This document shows, in pieces, positions 51,181 to 59,929 of a DNA stretch of 64,000 nucleotides. This stretch comes from Loktanella fryxellensis (GTDB taxonomy: Bacteria > Pseudomonadota > Alphaproteobacteria > Rhodobacterales > Rhodobacteraceae). Every line of letters starts with the position of its first letter. Positions within the stretch are counted from its first letter, which is position 1. The notes under the pieces were generated by a model. That model was not told the DNA's origin, searched no databases, and saw only the letters and a program-made list of their open reading frames with translations. The stretch lies in assembly GCF_900110065.1 (NCBI RefSeq), contig NZ_FOCI01000001.1:1-64000 (forward strand), read 5' to 3'. The translations under genes and the position numbers were made by a program.

Positions 51181-52620
51181 TCACACCGCGATCCGCGCCG
51201 GCGGCGCGTTCAGCAGCGCGCGCAGGCGCTGCATGGCGGTGCGAAAGTCCGCGTGGCTCACCTGCCCGTTGATCGCGATGCGCACCGCATGGACCATGCG
51301 GCTGTCGCGCTGCACAAAGGCCTCGGCGGATTTCAGCACGACCCCCTGCGCCTTGGCCGCATCGACGAAGGCCTCCGCCCGCCATGGCGGCGGCAGCGTC
51401 AGCCAGACGAAGGGCGCACCATCCGCCCAGGCCAGATTGTGCCCCGCCAGCACCTCGACCGCGCAGGCGACGTCCTGCGCGATCCGCGCGGTGACGGCGG
51501 CCATGATCTGCGGCAGCTCCGGTGCCGCCATGACACCCGCATAGGTATGGCACACCAGTTGCGACACGCCAAAGCTGTGGCCCGTCGCTGTCCGCACCAG
51601 TGCGGGCCCGCAGGACTGCGGTGCCACCGCGAAACCGATGCGCAGCGCGGGTGTGAGCGATTTCGACGGCGAGGTGACATACCACCCCAGTTCCGGCAGC
51701 AGCGCACGATAGCTTGGCCCCAGCCGCTGCGTCCGGCTGTAGCAGTCGTCGTCGATCACGTGCACGCCGTGGCGGCGCGCCACCGCCGCGATCTCGGCCC
51801 GGCGCGCCGGCGTGGTGGCACGGGTCGTCGGATTGCAGACCTCGGCCGCGGTGCAATAGATCTGGACCCGGTGCTGCCGCACCAGTTGCGTGAACACCTC
51901 CACGCTCGGCCCTTCGGTGTCCCACGGCACGGACCACACCTCGGCGCGGCACAGCTCTGCCGCGCTGCGAAAGCCGTTGTAGCTCAGCTCGTCCACGATG
52001 ATCGCGGGCTGCGGGCCGTGCAGCAGGGTCTGCATGATGAGGACGACGGCATTCTGCCCGCCATGCGCCAGCACGATGTCGTCGACCGTCGCCGGCCCGA
52101 TGGCTGCGGGGTCGAGAGTCGCATGAAACGCGGCCCGCGCCGCCACATCGGTGCTGCGGCTGGGATAGCGCATCAGCGTGTCGGGCGGTGCCGCCGCCAG
52201 CTGTCCCAGCACGCGCACCATCAGGGCACCCTGCCCCATGTCCGGCATCCGCGGACTGACCAGATACCCCGGCTCGCCCTGCGCCACGGGGAAATCCGCC
52301 ATCAGCGAGGGCGCCATATGCTGTGCGATGTCCTGCGTCAGCCCGGGCGGCAGGTGTGCGGGCCGGTCGGCCACGAAGGTGCCACGCCCGACGCCCGCCA
52401 CCAGCACCCGATCATCGACCAGCAGGCGGTAGGCCCGCGCGACGGTCCCCGGCGTCACGCCGACACGGTAGGCCAATTCGCGCACGGGGGGCAATTGCGC
52501 GCCCGGCGCAAGCTGTCCACCGGCCACACCTTCGCGGATCGCCAGCGCAAGAGCCTCGTATTTCGAGCGCTGCGGCGCTTGCGACAGATCGGGCATCCAC
52601 ATTGTATCGGATACAATCAT
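51181..52620 (-). CDS. MocR-family (GntR-aminotransferase) regulator
   Basis: A 479-residue fusion. An N-terminal GntR winged helix (about residues 20-85, PPVRELAYRVGVTPGTVARAYRLL) is joined to an aminotransferase class I domain with the PLP lysine at K320 (TSPSKSLTPALRIGF) and the DDDCYSR cofactor motif. MocR proteins sense PLP or a PLP-amino compound and usually control a divergent gene. Here that gene encodes a DUF1127 protein. The start at 52620 has AGAGG 10 bases upstream; ATGs at 52602 and 52596 would leave the operator palindrome just outside the gene. Confidence 0.88.
   Translation of the reverse strand: MIVSDTMWMPDLSQAPQRSKYEALALAIREGVAGGQLAPGAQLPPVRELAYRVGVTPGTVARAYRLLVDDRVLVAGVGRGTFVADRPAHLPPGLTQDIAQHMAPSLMADFPVAQGEPGYLVSPRMPDMGQGALMVRVLGQLAAAPPDTLMRYPSRSTDVAARAAFHATLDPAAIGPATVDDIVLAHGGQNAVVLIMQTLLHGPQPAIIVDELSYNGFRSAAELCRAEVWSVPWDTEGPSVEVFTQLVRQHRVQIYCTAAEVCNPTTRATTPARRAEIAAVARRHGVHVIDDDCYSRTQRLGPSYRALLPELGWYVTSPSKSLTPALRIGFAVAPQSCGPALVRTATGHSFGVSQLVCHTYAGVMAAPELPQIMAAVTARIAQDVACAVEVLAGHNLAWADGAPFVWLTLPPPWRAEAFVDAAKAQGVVLKSAEAFVQRDSRMVHAVRIAINGQVSHADFRTAMQRLRALLNAPPARIAV
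52601..52617. promoter_or_regulatory. Operator A: ATTGTATC-G-GATACAAT
   Basis: A perfect 8-bp inverted repeat around one base, covering the first codons of the MocR gene (or sitting directly before its second possible start). It is a likely autoregulatory site for MocR itself. Confidence 0.6.
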
Positions 52621-52645
52621 TTTCTGGACGCCTCTATGATCGCTT

Positions 52646-52657
52646 TGTATCCATACA
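52646..52657. promoter_or_regulatory. Operator B: TGTATCCATACA
   Basis: A perfect 5-bp inverted repeat with 2-base centre, sharing the TGTAT half-site with operators A and C. Its centre lies about 42 bases (four helical turns) from A. Confidence 0.5.
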
Positions 52658-52674
52658 CCATAGCAGATCGCTAC

Positions 52675-52690
52675 ATTGTGTCAATACAAT
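52675..52690. promoter_or_regulatory. Operator C: ATTGTGTCAATACAAT
   Basis: A near-palindrome with ATTGT/ACAAT arms, 15 bases upstream of the DUF1127 start codon and 31 bases (three turns) from operator B. Its position would overlap the transcription start or leader of the DUF1127 gene. Confidence 0.5.
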
Positions 52691-52704
52691 TCAAGGACAG
52701 GACC

Positions 52705-52932
52705 ATGACCGCCGCCCTCCACACGTCGCAACTCAGCCTTCTGAACAGCCAGGCCGCCCTGCCGCGCTTGGCCCAGATCTGCGTGACGGCCGCCGTGGCG
52801 GTCACCGTCTGGGACATGCGCCGCCGCACCCGGCATACGCTGGCGCGCCTCGACGCGCACGAGCTGCGCGATATCGGCCTGACCCCGGGTCAGGCCCGCG
52901 CCGAGGCCGACAAGGCCTTCTACCAGCGCTGA
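52705..52932 (+). CDS. DUF1127 small protein
   Basis: A 75-residue basic protein. The C-terminal DUF1127 motif spans about residues 43-75 (HTLARLDAHELRDIGLTPGQARAEADKAFYQR). The preceding region is partly hydrophobic (ICVTAAVAVTVW) and arginine-rich. Some DUF1127 proteins, such as CcaF1 of Rhodobacter, bind RNA and affect its turnover; others respond to phosphate or stress. It is divergent from the MocR gene and ends at a strong intrinsic terminator, so it is a single-gene unit probably under MocR control. Confidence 0.85.
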   Translation: MTAALHTSQLSLLNSQAALPRLAQICVTAAVAVTVWDMRRRTRHTLARLDAHELRDIGLTPGQARAEADKAFYQR

Positions 52933-52962
52933 ACGGTTACCACGAACGACCCCGAGCACCTC

Positions 52963-52988
52963 GGCCAGCCTTCGGGCTGGCCTTTTTT
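52963..52988 (+). terminator. Intrinsic terminator of the DUF1127 gene
   Basis: An 8-bp stem (52963-52970 with 52975-52982), stable TTCG tetraloop and six T. The T run ends on the stop codon of the convergent thioesterase gene. Confidence 0.95.
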
Positions 52989-53425
52989 CATGGTGCGACG
53001 GGTTCGCGGACGGGCGGAATGGCATAGGTCAGCCCGGCGCGGGCCACGGGGGCGTCCAGCCCCTCGGACCGGATCATCGCGTCCACCACCGCCAGCTGCC
53101 GCCCCAGCTTCAGCACGCGGCAGTCGCAGATTAGGTCCACGCCGCTGGCGGGCTTGCGCATGAAGTCGATGCTGCAATTCGTCGTGACGGCCAGCGGCAC
53201 CGGCCCGATCCGCGACAGGATCGCCAGATAGGCCGCCACATCCGCCAGCGCGAACATCGCAGGCCCCGATACGGTGCCACCGGGCCGCAGATGCCGGTCC
53301 GCAGTGACAAGGCGCACGCGCACGCCGTCCGCCGTGACCGCGTCCACGGCGAAATCGCCGGCCACCTGCGGGAACGATTCCGCAAGGAAGGCCATCATCG
53401 CCGCCGCATCCATCTTCGGTTCCAA
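52988..53425 (-). CDS. PaaI-type hotdog-fold thioesterase
   Basis: A 145-residue hotdog-fold acyl-CoA thioesterase of the PaaI/YbgC-like group (GGTVSGPAMFALADVAAYLAILS carries the helix with the catalytic aspartate; NCSIDFMRKP follows). The start is TTG at 53425 because GGGGAGG lies 5 bases before it. The alternative ATG at 53413 lacks a ribosome site. It is divergent from an enoyl-CoA hydratase gene, which suggests a shared role in acyl-CoA breakdown. Confidence 0.82.
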   Translation of the reverse strand: MEPKMDAAAMMAFLAESFPQVAGDFAVDAVTADGVRVRLVTADRHLRPGGTVSGPAMFALADVAAYLAILSRIGPVPLAVTTNCSIDFMRKPASGVDLICDCRVLKLGRQLAVVDAMIRSEGLDAPVARAGLTYAIPPVREPVAP

Positions 53426-53476
53426 ACGCGCCTCCCCTGCCCTAGGCTGATCCCAAGACAGCAGAGAAGGCGCCCC

Positions 53477-54286
53477 ATGACAATGCGCAGCGACACGACC
53501 GCACCGCTGGTGACCCGCCATGACGCGGCGCATGTGGCCACCTTGACGCTGCAATCGCCGGGCAACCTCAACGCGCTGTCCACCGCGATGATGACGGCCC
53601 TGCACGCAACGCTCGACACGATCGCGAAAGATCCGACCGTGCGCGTGGTGATCCTGCGCGGTGCGGGCCGCGCGTTCTGCGCGGGTCACGACCTGCGCGA
53701 ACTCCTGACCCTGCGCGACGGGCCGGACACCGGTGCGGCGGGGCTCAAGGCCCTGTTCGACCGCTGCACGGCGCTGATGACGCGCATCCAGTCGCTGCCG
53801 CAGCCGGTCATCGCACAGGTCCACGGGCTGGCGACGGCGGCGGGTTGCCAGCTGGTCGCGACCTGCGACATGGCGGTGGCCGGCGACGCGGCCCGTTTCG
53901 GCGTGAACGGGGTGAACATCGGGCTGTTCTGTGCCACGCCGATGGTGGCCCTGACCCGCAACATGCCCGCGAAGTTGGCGTTCGAGCTTCTGACAACGGG
54001 CCGTTTCCTGACCGCGGCAGAGGCACGCGACGGCGGCCTCGTGAACCGCGTCGTGCCCGACGGCGACCTTGATGCCGCCACCCGCACCCTTGCCGACACC
54101 ATCGCCACGAAACTCCCCGCCGCCGTCCGCATCGGCAAACAGGCGTTCCACGCGCAGATCGGATTGCCCACTGCCGCCGCCTACGCGCTGACCGGCGACG
54201 TCATGGTCGCCAACATGGCCCGCGACGACACCACCGAGGGGATCGACGCCTTCCTCGCAAAACGTGCCCCCGACTGGCCGGGGTAG
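53477..54286 (+). CDS. Enoyl-CoA hydratase/isomerase family protein
   Basis: A 269-residue crotonase-fold enzyme. The CoA-binding and oxyanion segments are LRGAGRAFCAGHDLREL (about residues 57-73) and VHGLATAAGCQLVATCDMAVAG (about 116-137), followed by RFGVNGVNIGLFC. The position of the usual second catalytic glutamate is occupied by FCATP, so the reaction may differ from standard hydratases. The ATG at 53477 was chosen for its GAGAAGG site. An intergenic repeat follows the stop codon. Confidence 0.87.
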   Translation: MTMRSDTTAPLVTRHDAAHVATLTLQSPGNLNALSTAMMTALHATLDTIAKDPTVRVVILRGAGRAFCAGHDLRELLTLRDGPDTGAAGLKALFDRCTALMTRIQSLPQPVIAQVHGLATAAGCQLVATCDMAVAGDAARFGVNGVNIGLFCATPMVALTRNMPAKLAFELLTTGRFLTAAEARDGGLVNRVVPDGDLDAATRTLADTIATKLPAAVRIGKQAFHAQIGLPTAAAYALTGDVMVANMARDDTTEGIDAFLAKRAPDWPG

Positions 54287-54297
54287 CTCGTCGTCCC

Positions 54298-54328
54298 ACG
54301 TTCTTCTGGTCGAAAATATCCCGGGGGG
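54298..54328. repeat. Intergenic repeat, copy 3
   Basis: A copy of the ACGTTCTTCTGGTCGAAAA motif followed by TATCCCGGGGGG, between the convergent enoyl-CoA hydratase and carboxypeptidase genes. Two GC-rich hairpins follow: GTCCGC-TTT-GCGGAC (54330-54344) and GGGGGG-CTGG-CCCCCC (nearby). Together they form a strong transcript-end structure. Confidence 0.75.
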
Positions 54329-54367
54329 CGTCCGCTTTGCGGACGGGGGGCTGGCCCCCCGACACCC

Positions 54368-55840
54368 TCACACCCCGTAGATCGCCCCGAACTTCTGCTC
54401 CAGATAGTCCAGCAAAGGCCCTTCGGTCGGGGCCCCACCCGCCGCCTGTGCGATCACGTCGCGGGGCGCATGAAGCCCGCCGTGACGCTGGACACTGTCG
54501 CGCAGCCAGCCGGTGGCGCGGGACGTGTCGCCACGCGCGAGGTCCGCATCGAGGTCGGGCACGGCATCCCGCAGCGCCGCATGCAGGCAGCCTGCATAGA
54601 CGTTGCCCAGCGAATAGGTCGGGAAGTAGCCGAAGAGCCCCTCCGACCAGTGCACGTCCTGCAGCACGCCGTGCGAGGGACGGTCCACGCTGAACCCGAA
54701 ATCGCGGACGAACCGCTCGTTCCACGCGCCCTCCAGATCGGCCACCGCCAGATCGCTGCTGACCAGCGCACGTTCGAGGTCGAATCGCAGCAGGACGTGC
54801 AAATTGTATTGCACCTCGTCGGCCTCGGTCCGGATGAACCCGTCGCCGATACGGTTCACGCAGGCGTGGAAGTCATCCTCGGACGCGATCCCGACGTCGC
54901 CGAAGGTGTCGCGCATCCGGCCATAGAGCCACCCGGTAAAGGCCCGGCTGCGGCCAAGCTGATTCTCGTAGATGCGGCTCTGGCTCTCATGCACGCCCAT
55001 CGACACGCCGGCCCCCAGCGGCGTCAGCAGATAGGCGCGGTCGATGTTCTGCTCGTAGCACGCATGTCCGACCTCGTGGATCGTGGAATAGAAGCAGTTG
55101 AACGGATCATCGGCACTCGTCCGCGTCGTGATGCGCACGTCGAGGCCGGACCCGGACGAGAACGGATGCACTGCCTTGTCGATGCGCCCCCGGTTCAGGT
55201 CGTAACCGAAGGCCGCCGCCAGTTCGCGGGTCAGGGCCATCTGGCCGTCCTCGGGGAACGTGCCCTGCAACTGCGGTGCGGGCGGGGCCTGCCGGACGCG
55301 GTCGCGCAGGGCCACCAGACGGGGCCGCATCGCGCCGAACATCGCGGTCAGTTGCGCACCCGTGGCACCGGGCTCGAAGTCGTCCAGCATGGCGTCATAG
55401 GGGTCGGCACCGCCGGCTATCGCCTGCGCCTCCTCGCGCTTCAGATCCAGCACGCGCGACAGGGCGGGCAGGAAGGCCGCCACATCCTCTTCCGCGCGGG
55501 CCTGTGCCCAGATGCGGTGCGCGCGGCTGGTCTCCCGTGCGATGGCCCCGGCAAGGGACGCGGGCACCTTCGTCGCGCGGTCATGGCTGCGGCGGATGTG
55601 GTGCAGTTGCGCCAACGCCACCGGGTCGGTGGTCTGCACGGCGGCCAGCCCTTCGGCGATCACGGGCGAGGTGCGGCGCGCGTGCAGCACGCCCGCCATC
55701 GCGCCATGCTCCTCGGCGCGCTGGTCGAGCGCGCCGTCGGGCATCACCGTTTCCTGATCCCAGCCCAGACGGCCTGCGACCTGCCCCAGCGCCTCGGTAT
55801 CGCGGACGTAGGCCATCAGGGTCTCATAGGCGGTGGTCAT
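54368..55840 (-). CDS. Carboxypeptidase M32 (Taq-type metallocarboxypeptidase)
   Basis: A 490-residue cytoplasmic, mostly helical zinc peptidase. The HEVGH motif (TIHEVGHACYEQN, about residues 254-266) and the second ligand motif GVHESQSRIYEN (about 282-293) are intact. It would remove C-terminal residues from peptides with broad specificity. The start at 55840 overlaps the stop of the heme A synthase gene (ATGA), an unexpected functional pairing. Confidence 0.93.
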   Translation of the reverse strand: MTTAYETLMAYVRDTEALGQVAGRLGWDQETVMPDGALDQRAEEHGAMAGVLHARRTSPVIAEGLAAVQTTDPVALAQLHHIRRSHDRATKVPASLAGAIARETSRAHRIWAQARAEEDVAAFLPALSRVLDLKREEAQAIAGGADPYDAMLDDFEPGATGAQLTAMFGAMRPRLVALRDRVRQAPPAPQLQGTFPEDGQMALTRELAAAFGYDLNRGRIDKAVHPFSSGSGLDVRITTRTSADDPFNCFYSTIHEVGHACYEQNIDRAYLLTPLGAGVSMGVHESQSRIYENQLGRSRAFTGWLYGRMRDTFGDVGIASEDDFHACVNRIGDGFIRTEADEVQYNLHVLLRFDLERALVSSDLAVADLEGAWNERFVRDFGFSVDRPSHGVLQDVHWSEGLFGYFPTYSLGNVYAGCLHAALRDAVPDLDADLARGDTSRATGWLRDSVQRHGGLHAPRDVIAQAAGGAPTEGPLLDYLEQKFGAIYGV

Positions 55841-56982
55841 GCGCGCGCGCCTCTCACGGATTGGGCAAAGGGATAGCGGGACAAAAAGCGGGCGCGCAGC
55901 ACCAGCACCCACAGCAGGACGGCCCCGGCCTGATGGACGATGGCGACATGCGGCGTGGCCATGGTGACGACGGTGACGATGCCAAGCACCATCTGCACCA
56001 CCATCATGCCCATCATCATGTGATGCGCCTGACGGGTGCGGACATTGGCCGATGCCCGCGCCCGCCACCACACGAAGAGGGCGAAGGCGAACAGGACGTA
56101 GCCGCTCATACGGTGGATGAACTGCACGGTGCCGTCGTTCTCGAACAGGTTGCGCCACAGCGGCGTCAGCTGCCACATGTCGGGCGGCAGCAGGCCACCG
56201 GCCATCAGCGGCCAGTCGGGGTATCCACGTCCCGCGTCGATGCCCGCGACCAGCGCGCCAAGGATGATCTGCACGAAGGTCAGCCCCATCAGCACGGTTC
56301 CCAGCGTCCACAGCCGCGCATCCCCCGCGCGGCGCGCGGTCAGCAGATCCGCAGGCTTGCGCCCGATCTTCATGATGTACCACGTGATAAAGCCGAAGAT
56401 GACGAAGGCCAGCCCCAGATGCGTGGCCAGGCGATAGGAGGCGACGCTGACGCGCTCACCCTCCAGCCCGGAGGACACCATCCACCAGCCGATGGCGCCC
56501 TGCAGACCGCCGAGGGCCCCGACGAAGAACAGCCGCCCGGTCCAGCCCACGGGGATGCGGCGCGCGATCAGGAACCCGGCAAAGCCCACGGCCCAGACCA
56601 GACCGATCACGCGGCCCAACTGCCGGTGGCCCCATTCCCACCAGTAGATCGTCTTGAACTCGGCCAGCGTCATGCCGACGTTCTGCAGCTGGTATTGGGG
56701 AATCAGACGGTACTTGTCGAACTCGGACTGCCAGTCGGCGGCGTTCAGCGGCGGGATGGCCCCGGTGACGGGGGCCCATTCGGTGATCGACAGGCCCGAA
56801 TCGGTCAGCCGCGTCAGGCCGCCCACGGCGATCATCACGACCAGCAGTGCGAACAGCACCATCAGCCAGATGCGGATCGCACCCCGCGCGTCGCGCTTGC
56901 CGCCGTCGATGCCGCCGGGGGTCGCCACCGCCTTGGTGGTCGTGTCGACCTCTTCGAATATGCTGCGGGTCTTGGTCGTCAT
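55837..56982 (-). CDS. ctaA: Heme A synthase (COX15/CtaA)
   Basis: A 381-residue inner-membrane protein with eight helices that oxidises heme O to heme A for aa3-type cytochrome oxidase. The four heme-ligand histidines are in WEWGHRQLGR, RLATHLGLA, QFIHRMSGY and AIVHQAGA. The conserved GGLTRLTDSGLSITEW loop is present. Length matches the alphaproteobacterial/mitochondrial type. Other cta genes are not in the window. Confidence 0.95.
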   Translation of the reverse strand: MTTKTRSIFEEVDTTTKAVATPGGIDGGKRDARGAIRIWLMVLFALLVVMIAVGGLTRLTDSGLSITEWAPVTGAIPPLNAADWQSEFDKYRLIPQYQLQNVGMTLAEFKTIYWWEWGHRQLGRVIGLVWAVGFAGFLIARRIPVGWTGRLFFVGALGGLQGAIGWWMVSSGLEGERVSVASYRLATHLGLAFVIFGFITWYIMKIGRKPADLLTARRAGDARLWTLGTVLMGLTFVQIILGALVAGIDAGRGYPDWPLMAGGLLPPDMWQLTPLWRNLFENDGTVQFIHRMSGYVLFAFALFVWWRARASANVRTRQAHHMMMGMMVVQMVLGIVTVVTMATPHVAIVHQAGAVLLWVLVLRARFLSRYPFAQSVRGARA

Positions 56983-57009
56983 CGGGGCCTCCTGTGATTG
57001 CGGCGCAAC

Positions 57010-57786
57010 CTATGCCCCGTGCGCCACAGGGGCAAGCGACAGACCGTCACGGGACAGCGGCGTCACCGTCTGCGCCAGCGCGCGCAGCGCCCGCGCCCGT
57101 GCGGGCGGCACGTCGGCGACGGGCAGTGCCGTGAAGACGTGCAGCGTGTCCATCCGGCGGTCGATCACCGCGTGATCCCCGACCCAGCCGCCAAGGCCCA
57201 GATAACTGCGCAGCAGCGGCGGCAGCCCCGCCAGCGCCGCACGCCGGTCAGGCACGGCACCCGTCAGCGGCACCGTCAGCACAGCCCGGCGCCCCGGACG
57301 CAACGCGGCCGGCCCCTGATGCGCGGCCCCGAGCAGCGCCAGTGCCGCGCGGTGGCCCACCGGGTCCGCACCGCGAAAGCTCGAACAGCCGATCATCAGG
57401 CCCACACCATGCACATCCACCAGCGCCGCCAACGCCCCCCAGGCCAGCCGCAGCACATCGGCGATGGCGGCACCCGGTGCTGTGCAGAACCGTCCCACCT
57501 CCAGCATCGGGGCAGTGTGCGGCGCAAGGGGCGTCAGGTCATAGGCCTGCCCCGTGTAGGTGAGCTGCAGATCGGACCCCGGCGGCAACAGCGCCACCCG
57601 GCAGGTGCCGGCCAGCCCCTGCGCATCCGCGATCATCAGATGCAGGCATCCGGCGTCGAACCCGTCCGCGTCGATCCCGGGCCGCCCGAAGAACGCCACG
57701 TGACGCAAGCTCTGACAGGCGGCCAGATCGGCGGGGCTGCGGGCCAACCCGACCTGCAGGGGGGCGTGCGGAACTGTCGGCCTCAT
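57010..57786 (-). CDS. olsB: Ornithine lipid N-acyltransferase OlsB
   Basis: A 258-residue GNAT-related acyltransferase that makes lyso-ornithine lipid from ornithine and 3-hydroxyacyl-ACP. The family blocks LEVGRFCTAP (about residues 94-103) and GVGLMIGCSSFRGADP (about 126-141) are clear. The partner OlsA, which adds the second acyl chain, is not adjacent. Such phosphorus-free lipids help marine relatives under phosphate limitation. Confidence 0.87.
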   Translation of the reverse strand: MRPTVPHAPLQVGLARSPADLAACQSLRHVAFFGRPGIDADGFDAGCLHLMIADAQGLAGTCRVALLPPGSDLQLTYTGQAYDLTPLAPHTAPMLEVGRFCTAPGAAIADVLRLAWGALAALVDVHGVGLMIGCSSFRGADPVGHRAALALLGAAHQGPAALRPGRRAVLTVPLTGAVPDRRAALAGLPPLLRSYLGLGGWVGDHAVIDRRMDTLHVFTALPVADVPPARARALRALAQTVTPLSRDGLSLAPVAHGA

Positions 57787-57877
57787 GCACCCTCTCCACT
57801 CGCCGCGGTACGGGCCCGCCTCCCTTGGCGGACAGGCGCCTGCGCCCTACATTCCATGGCAGACCCATTGAGGAAAG

Positions 57878-58279
57878 ATGACAAAGATGGACAAGATCAA
57901 CAAGACCGACGCCGAGTGGAAAGAGGTGCTCGACCCCGAGGCGTTCAAGGTGCTGCGCAAGCATGGCACGGAACGCGCCGGCACCCACGACGATTTCCCC
58001 AAGGACAGTGGCACGTTCCTGTGCAAGGGCTGCGGCAACCCGTTGTTTACGCAGGATACCAAGTTCGAATCCGGCACCGGCTGGCCCTCGTTCTATGCGC
58101 CCATCGACGACGACGCGGTGGGCGAACAGACCGACCGCAGCCTGTTCATGCGCCGGACCGAGGTCCATTGCGCGCGCTGCGACGGTCATCTGGGCCACGT
58201 GTTCCCCGACGGCCCCGCCCCCACGGGCCTGCGCTATTGCATGAACGGTGTCGCGATGACGTTCGAGCCCGAGAACTGA
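57878..58279 (+). CDS. msrB: Peptide-methionine (R)-S-oxide reductase
   Basis: A 133-residue repair enzyme. The two CxxC zinc pairs are CKGCG (about residues 49-53) and [12 protein letters not shown] (about 98-109). The catalytic cysteine is in RYCMNGVAM (about 119-127). The GWPSFYAP motif is present. No signal peptide is seen, so it acts in the cytoplasm. The ATG at 57878 follows GAGGAAAG closely. Confidence 0.95.
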   Translation: MTKMDKINKTDAEWKEVLDPEAFKVLRKHGTERAGTHDDFPKDSGTFLCKGCGNPLFTQDTKFESGTGWPSFYAPIDDDAVGEQTDRSLFMRRTEVHCARCDGHLGHVFPDGPAPTGLRYCMNGVAMTFEPEN

Positions 58280-58293
58280 CCCACGCCGATCGC

Positions 58294-58314
58294 CCCGCGC
58301 CGGTCCGGCGCGGG
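58294..58314. terminator. Bidirectional hairpin between msrB and bamE
   Basis: A 21-base near-perfect inverted repeat (10-bp arms CCCGCGCCGG/CCGGCGCGGG around one T) lies between two convergent genes. It lacks clear T runs. Confidence 0.6.
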
Positions 58315-58328
58315 ATCGTGCTCAGGGC

Positions 58329-58805
58329 TCAGGGCTCGCCCAGCACGTCCTGCGCGTTCACGCGACCCACGCTGCCCAGCAGCTGGCGCAGGAACGTGTT
58401 GTCGCGGGAATTGTCAGTGGTGACGCGGCGCGATAGGGTCACGATGCGCCCGTCCTCCAGCGTGAAGCGTTCGACGTTGGACACCGTGCCCGCAGCGGAG
58501 AACGAGATCGCCACGACCTGACGGTCCACCTCGACGGCCGCTGCGGCGCCCCGCGTCTCGAACCGGCTTTGCACATAGAACCAGGCCTGATCGCCCAGCA
58601 CGCCGGTCGTCGTCGGCGGACCCACGGCGGCGGTGATCGTCTCTCGCGTGTCGGCGCCCACGGTGATCGCGGCAAGGTCCGTTTCGGTCGGCACGTAGCC
58701 CGTATTGCGCACGATGGGTGTGCAGGCGACCGCAAGGACCACGCCCAATCCCAGTGCCGTACCCCGAAGACTTCCGCGCCACGACCCCGTGCTGTTGTCC
58801 GTCAT
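58329..58805 (-). CDS. bamE: Outer membrane protein assembly factor BamE
   Basis: A 158-residue lipoprotein: hydrophobic segment GTALGLGVVLAVAC with lipobox cysteine (about residue 28), then the SmpA/OmlA fold (NTGYVPTETDLAAITVGADTRETITAAVGPPTT, WFYVQ). It is part of the BAM complex that inserts outer-membrane barrels. The start at 58805 gives a compact signal. It is divergent from the DUF177 gene. Confidence 0.9.
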   Translation of the reverse strand: MTDNSTGSWRGSLRGTALGLGVVLAVACTPIVRNTGYVPTETDLAAITVGADTRETITAAVGPPTTTGVLGDQAWFYVQSRFETRGAAAAVEVDRQVVAISFSAAGTVSNVERFTLEDGRIVTLSRRVTTDNSRDNTFLRQLLGSVGRVNAQDVLGEP

Positions 58806-58915
58806 GGCCCGCTGTTCCCCGTGCTGCGGCCCGTGCGGACCCTTGCCTTGGTGCCGTGCACCTCCTAACTCCCCTACAACATGCGTTACCCCTTGTTCAA
58901 GAATGGAACCGTCCG

Positions 58916-59500
58916 ATGACCACGCCCCCATCCGGTTCGTCGTCCGGCCCCGCGCTGCTGCCGACGCAGGTGCTGCGGCTGGGGGATCTGACCAACCGCC
59001 ATGCGACGCGCTTCGATTTGTCCACGACCCCCGCCGACCGCGATGCGGTGGCGGCGCATCTGGGCATCCTCGGCATCAAGAAACTGACCTTTGCGGGAGA
59101 GATCACGCCGCTGGGCCGCGGCGACTGGCAGCTGTCGGGCACGCTGGGCGCCACCGTCGTGCAGGAATGCGTCGCCACGCTGGACCCGGTCACCACCCGA
59201 CTGGACGAAGCCGTGCGCCGTACCTACGCCCGCGATTTCACCTATCCCGAGGGCAGCGAGGCGGAGATGCCGGAGGATGACACGGTAGAGCCGCTGCCGC
59301 AGACCCTCGATCTGGGGGCCGTCATGGTCGAGGCGCTCAGCCTCGCGCTGCCGCCGTTTCCCCGCGTCGCAGGGGCCGAACTGGGACAGGTGCTGGTGGC
59401 CGCAAAGGGCGTGGAGCCGATGACCGATGACGACGCGAAACCCTTTGCAGGTCTGGGCGCGCTGCGTCAGGCGCTGTCACGGGACGATTCCGCCACGTGA
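58916..59500 (+). CDS. DUF177 (YceD) family protein
   Basis: A 194-residue soluble protein, first of the conserved block leading to rpmF. It shows the YceD pattern GDWQLSGTLGATVVQECVATLDPV (the conserved cysteine at the beta-barrel), then DLGAVMVEALSLALPPFPRV near the end. YceD is linked with 23S rRNA and fatty-acid gene expression in other bacteria and plants; the exact role here is inferred from context. Confidence 0.9.
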   Translation: MTTPPSGSSSGPALLPTQVLRLGDLTNRHATRFDLSTTPADRDAVAAHLGILGIKKLTFAGEITPLGRGDWQLSGTLGATVVQECVATLDPVTTRLDEAVRRTYARDFTYPEGSEAEMPEDDTVEPLPQTLDLGAVMVEALSLALPPFPRVAGAELGQVLVAAKGVEPMTDDDAKPFAGLGALRQALSRDDSAT

Positions 59501-59694
59501 CCCGGGACGCGACCCGATTGTCCAGCCGACGAAGACCGGCTATCTGACAAATCGGTTGCACCGGCGACGTTTCGCAGTATGTTCGCGACCTCTTGCACAC
59601 CCTCTCGACAGGCCCGCCCCGATGGCATAAGTGCCCTGCGAGAACTAACACTTCACGGGCCTTTCGCGCCCATCATCAACAGATAGGTTGCGAC

Positions 59695-59898
59695 ATGGCC
59701 GTCCAGCAGAACAAAGTCTCCAAATCCCGCCGCAACATGCGTCGCTCGCACGATTCGCTGTCCGCCGCGAACCCGAACGACTGCACCAACTGCGGCGAGC
59801 AGAAGCGTCCTCACCACATCTGCCCGTCCTGCGGCCACTACGCCACGCGCGAAGTGATCGCGCAGGACGCCGTCGAACTGGACGAAGACGCCGCCTGA
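59695..59898 (+). CDS. rpmF: 50S ribosomal protein L32
   Basis: A 67-residue L32. It starts [20 protein letters not shown] and has the zinc-binding [20 protein letters not shown] with four cysteines. It follows DUF177 by 194 bases and precedes plsX, the usual order linking ribosome and lipid synthesis genes. Confidence 0.97.
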   Translation: MAVQQNKVSKSRRNMRRSHDSLSAANPNDCTNCGEQKRPHHICPSCGHYATREVIAQDAVELDEDAA

Positions 59899-59929
59899 TC
59901 CGGCGCGGACCACGGGCGGGGATGTGACC

